Shown here one piece after another: positions 44,906-48,196 of a stretch of 48,196 bases of DNA. Position 1 is the first letter of the stretch, and each line of letters opens with the position of its first letter. The DNA comes from Bacteroidales bacterium (GTDB lineage Bacteria > Bacteroidota > Bacteroidia > Bacteroidales > WCHB1-69): positions 1-48,196 of the forward strand of contig JAGCXN010000045.1 of assembly GCA_017961265.1 (NCBI GenBank). The letters run 5' to 3'. The translations under genes were made by a program, and so were the position numbers. The notes beneath the pieces are model-generated. The model had not been told where the DNA came from and made no database searches. It worked only from the letters and a program-made list of their open reading frames with translations.

Positions 44906-45925
44906 ATGGATATGAAAATGAGATTTTCCGCCTATTTAGGGGCTTGCCTGTTGTCTTTTTTGCTCCTATCCTGTTCCAAGGATTTCAATTCGAACGCGCC
45001 TTATCGCGATGCCACCATTGTCTATGGTATTCTGAATGCAGGCGATGAGATCCAATATGTAAAGATTTATAAGGGATTTCTTACGGATGAAAATGCGTAT
45101 GATGTCGCACAGATTTACGACAGTCTCTACTATTTCGACAAGATTACGGTGGATATGGAGGAGTACAGCAACGGCCGTAAAATCAACACGTGGCGTTTGG
45201 ACACCACCACTGCCATCCCCCGTGACCTGAACGGGGATCTGTCGGCTCCGAAACAACTTCTGTACGTCGTCAACCATCCGATCAGCTCCGCCAATACCTA
45301 CAAGCTGGTCATCACCAACAAGGAGACGGGCCGTGTTGTCACAGCCGAGACCAGTGTGGTGGGCGAAACACGCATTACCAGTCCTGCCACGCAGTCGGTG
45401 GACTGTTCACACGTTTCGAATAATGCCATTAAATTTCAGCCTGCAGACAATGCTGCTGCCTATTTTATCATTCAGTATTTTAATTATATAGAAAAGAATA
45501 AAACTACGGGTGTTACCGTGCAAAAGAGTTTGCGCCGCAACATTACACCATCTCCAATCAGCCAAACTACTTTCCAATATAACCCGTATGGACTATATGA
45601 GTTCCTTTGTGCTAATATTGAGGTGGACAATACGGTGGATCGTTACCTATTGTTGGATTCTTGTGTCTGCCTTGAAGTGTGGGCCATCAATGATACCTAT
45701 TACAACTATGTGCGGACCAGCACTATCACCTCAAGTGTGGTGATGGACCATCTGGTTTATACCAATGTGGAATGTGAGGATGATAACCTTGTCGCCGGTT
45801 TCTTGGGCTCACGCCGTTGTGCCCGTTCGGCCTATCGTTTGAATGATAATTCACAGGAACTTATCGTGACGGGCATCAACTCCCGGAAATTCAATTTCCA
45901 CTATTGGTACGAGCTTCCGCAATAA
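44906..45925 (+). CDS. DUF4249-like lipoprotein
   Basis: The frame opens at 44879, but that ATG lies before the promoter box. Three ATGs at 44906, 44912 and 44918 all precede the lipoprotein signal MRFSAYLGACLLSFLLLSC (lipobox LLSC), so the start is 44906 or one of the next two, giving about 335-339 residues. The body (DATIVYGILNAGDEIQYVKIYKGF, SSANTYKLVITNKETGRVVTAET) fits DUF4249, a Bacteroidota outer-membrane lipoprotein family often near TonB-dependent receptors. No receptor gene is adjacent here, so a stand-alone role is possible and the family call is moderate. It is the only plus-strand gene after 35 kb. Confidence 0.72.
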   Translation: MDMKMRFSAYLGACLLSFLLLSCSKDFNSNAPYRDATIVYGILNAGDEIQYVKIYKGFLTDENAYDVAQIYDSLYYFDKITVDMEEYSNGRKINTWRLDTTTAIPRDLNGDLSAPKQLLYVVNHPISSANTYKLVITNKETGRVVTAETSVVGETRITSPATQSVDCSHVSNNAIKFQPADNAAAYFIIQYFNYIEKNKTTGVTVQKSLRRNITPSPISQTTFQYNPYGLYEFLCANIEVDNTVDRYLLLDSCVCLEVWAINDTYYNYVRTSTITSSVVMDHLVYTNVECEDDNLVAGFLGSRRCARSAYRLNDNSQELIVTGINSRKFNFHYWYELPQ

Positions 45926-45969
45926 TCTTGTTTTTCGGTCGCACGCGGTGTGTCCCAACAATCCCGTTA

Positions 45970-48099
45970 TTATTCGGTTGGCAGAATATCAAAGTCCATC
46001 TGTCGCCGATCCATATCAACACCCGCAACGCGCACGGTGACAGTGTCTCCGAAACGGTAGTTGTGTCCGTGGTGCAGTCCCACTAACGTATAGTTCTCTT
46101 CATCTATGTAGTAGAAATCGTCAGTGAATTTCCGCATGGCGATGAGACCCTCGCATTTGCTCTCCTTTAATTCGGCGAAGACGCCCCACTTGCAGATGCC
46201 GCTGATGGTGGCTTCGAACACCTGGCCTACCTTGTCAGCGAGGAACTCCGCTTGCTTGTACTTGATGGAGGTGCGTTCCGCTTCCACTGCTTTCTGCTCC
46301 ATCTGGGAGCAGTGTTCGCAATACTCCTCGAACTCCTTCTGGTTCACCGAGCTGCCCTTGGCAAAGTAGCGGTCGAGGAGGCGGTGTACCATCAGGTCGG
46401 GATAGCGCCGGATGGGGGAGGTGAAGTGCGTATAGAAGGGGAAGGCGAGCCCATAGTGTCCGATATTTTCGGTGGAATAGACCGCCCGCGCCATCGTGCG
46501 TATGGAGAGTTTGCTCAGCATCTCGTACTCTTGCGTACCTTTTGCCTGCTGGAACATCTTATTAAAGGAACTCGCTGACGTTTTGGGCGAACCAACCTTA
46601 AAGTCGTAACCGATTTTTTTGACGAAATTTTTGAAGGTAGTCAGCTTCTCCTCTAACGGCTTGTCGTGGATACGATAGACGAAGGTGCGCGGTTCCTTGT
46701 TGGCTGCCGTCTTTTTGCCGATGCGTTCCGCCACCTTTTTGTTGGCCAAGAGCATGAACTCCTCAATCAGCCAGTTGGCTTCGGTCGAAACCTTCACGTA
46801 AACTCCGATGGGTTTCGCATTCTCGTCCAGCTTGAACTTGACCTCCTCCGTCTCGAAGTTGATGGCGTTGTTGTCGAACCGTTTTTTTCGCAGGATGCGG
46901 GCCAAGGCGTTGATGTCGTTGATTTCGGTGGCGAGCCGTCCTTTGCCACTATCGATAATCTGCTGCACCTCGTCGTAGTTGAACCGTTCGTCAGAATTGA
47001 TGATAGTGTGTCCGAACCATTCCTTTACCACTTTTGCTCCTTCGGTCATTTCGAAGATGGCGCTGAAGCAGAGCTTGTCCTCGTGGGGACGGAGCGAGCA
47101 GAGGTTGTTCGACAGCACCTCCGGAAGCATGGGGATGGTGCGGTCCACCAGATAGACGGAGGTGCCGCGTTCGTAGGCCTCCTTGTCGATGAGTGTGCCG
47201 GGCTTGACGTAGTGCGACACGTCGGCAATATGGACGCCGATGCGGAAGTTGCCATTGGGCAATTTCTCGTACGAGAGGGCGTCGTCGAAGTCCTTGGCGT
47301 CGGCGGGGTCGATGGTGAAGGTGGTGATGTTGCGGCAGTCCCGGCGCTTTTTGATTTCCTCCTTCGGAATTTCGATGGGGATGCCAGCGGCCTCCTCCTC
47401 CACATTGGCAGGAAAGCAGAGAGGAAAGTCGTTCTCTGCGAGGATGGACTGCATCTCCACGTTGTTGTCGCCGGGTTTTCCCAAAACGTTGATGACTTCG
47501 CCGATGGGGTTGCGGCTGCCGTGAGCCCAATCGACAATGCGGACGACTACCTTGTAGCCGTTTTTGGCCTTTTTCAGGAGGCGGGTGGGGATGAGAATGT
47601 CGTGGCGGTACGACGGGCTGTCGGGGACGAAGAAGGCGATGCCTTTCTGTATGCTGATGACGCCCACCACCTGCTTCTTGCTCCGTTCGAGCACCTCCAC
47701 AATCTCGCCTTCTGTCCGGCGTCCTTCTTTTTGGGGAAATACCAGAACTTTCACGAGGTCCCCATGTAAGGCATTGCTCATATTTCGCTCCGCGATGAAA
47801 ATGTCCTCATTTTCGCCCTCTTGTAGCACAAAGGCGGCACCGCTGAGCTTCACCTCCAAACGTCCCGTCACATAGTTGCGACCGGTGGTCTCTTTGGTCA
47901 GGTAACGTGGATTAATGCGGTATTTGCCTCGCCCCACCTTCAACAGGATCTTCACATTCACGAACTTCTCAATGATGCGCACTACCTCGGCACGCCCTTC
48001 CTTATCGTAAATGTGCAGTTTTGCCGCCACTTGCTTGTAACCGTATTTCTCATTCTTTGAGGCAAAAACCTCGATAATCTTGTTCTCTAATGTTTGCAT
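45970..48099 (-). CDS. rnr: Ribonuclease R
   Basis: RNase R is a 3'-5' exoribonuclease that degrades structured RNA. The protein has 709 residues. Its N-terminal HTH-like and two cold-shock domains run to about residue 230. The RNB core carries FTIDPADAKDFDDALSYEKL (metal-binding Asp cluster), VHIADVSHYVKPG, TIPMLPEVLSNNLCSLRP and HFTSPIRRYPDL. A C-terminal S1 domain (ATISGICKWGVFAEL to VRVAGVDMDRRQMDFDIL) ends the protein, without the long basic tail seen in E. coli RNase R. ATG 48099. Upstream, 48115-48196 holds short direct repeats (tataaag, cacttat, tacctat) and no gene I can support. Confidence 0.95.
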   Translation of the reverse strand: MQTLENKIIEVFASKNEKYGYKQVAAKLHIYDKEGRAEVVRIIEKFVNVKILLKVGRGKYRINPRYLTKETTGRNYVTGRLEVKLSGAAFVLQEGENEDIFIAERNMSNALHGDLVKVLVFPQKEGRRTEGEIVEVLERSKKQVVGVISIQKGIAFFVPDSPSYRHDILIPTRLLKKAKNGYKVVVRIVDWAHGSRNPIGEVINVLGKPGDNNVEMQSILAENDFPLCFPANVEEEAAGIPIEIPKEEIKKRRDCRNITTFTIDPADAKDFDDALSYEKLPNGNFRIGVHIADVSHYVKPGTLIDKEAYERGTSVYLVDRTIPMLPEVLSNNLCSLRPHEDKLCFSAIFEMTEGAKVVKEWFGHTIINSDERFNYDEVQQIIDSGKGRLATEINDINALARILRKKRFDNNAINFETEEVKFKLDENAKPIGVYVKVSTEANWLIEEFMLLANKKVAERIGKKTAANKEPRTFVYRIHDKPLEEKLTTFKNFVKKIGYDFKVGSPKTSASSFNKMFQQAKGTQEYEMLSKLSIRTMARAVYSTENIGHYGLAFPFYTHFTSPIRRYPDLMVHRLLDRYFAKGSSVNQKEFEEYCEHCSQMEQKAVEAERTSIKYKQAEFLADKVGQVFEATISGICKWGVFAELKESKCEGLIAMRKFTDDFYYIDEENYTLVGLHHGHNYRFGDTVTVRVAGVDMDRRQMDFDILPTE

Positions 48100-48196
48100 A
48101 ATCTTTTAATTTCGTATAAAGTATAAAGTATGAGGTTTCCCTACGCACAACCTCTCTTTACCCTCTATCACTTATCACTTATTACCTATTACCTAT

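Overview
The window looks like a chromosomal segment of a member of the Bacteroidales (Bacteroidota). The reasons are type IX secretion (T9SS) cargo with gliding-motility-type C-terminal domains, a PorP/SprF-like membrane protein, Bacteroidota-only families (DUF2723, DUF4292, DUF4249-like, DUF3256-like), and several upstream boxes matching the Bacteroidota -7 promoter consensus TAnnTTTG. I cannot name the genus.

Left arm (1-15.8 kb, minus strand): one uninterrupted reading frame runs from an ATG at 14415 off the left edge of the window, at least 4805 codons. It encodes a secreted giant protein built from fibronectin type III (FnIII) domains, choice-of-anchor J/cleaved-adhesin jelly-roll domains, one GEVED-like domain, a near-identical array of about 236-residue units, and finally 52-residue tandem repeats. 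In four places an anchor-J domain seems to be inserted inside an FnIII domain. Upstream lie an 83-bp tandem repeat, a cluster of hairpins and tRNA-Ser(GCU).

15.1-23.3 kb (minus): a short operon encodes an in-frame RarA ATPase-PorP/SprF fusion, a PD40/OmpA-like protein and a small DUF3256-like exported protein. The fusion is the strangest object in the window: a cytosolic AAA+ ATPase is joined through an intact signal peptide to an outer-membrane T9SS protein, with no start codon for the second half. Next come a sugar nucleotidyltransferase, a NhaD-type antiporter with an unusual 129-residue soluble tail, and IspH.

23.4-31.9 kb (minus): two more large T9SS cargo proteins (928 and 1581 aa, both ending in the gliding-motility C-terminal domain) flank a DUF4292 protein.

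32.1-35.2 kb (plus): a compact operon encodes a P-II-like small protein, a D-2-hydroxyacid dehydrogenase and an ABC exporter. Then come tRNA-Arg(UCU) and tRNA-Pro(UGG) on the minus strand.

35.5-48.1 kb: housekeeping genes, mostly minus strand: asnS, tpiA, mreD, mreC, pheS, a lipoprotein cyclophilin, a large DUF2723 membrane protein and RNase R, with one plus-strand DUF4249-like lipoprotein. Several intergenic gaps carry degenerate 7- or 9-bp tandem repeats and one perfect 22-nt palindrome.

Taken together, the window pairs secretion machinery parts (PorP-like, OmpA-like) with three probable T9SS cargo proteins inside an otherwise ordinary chromosome. Several longest-ORF starts (TTG) lie inside promoter boxes or just before better ATG/GTG starts; I moved these downstream.
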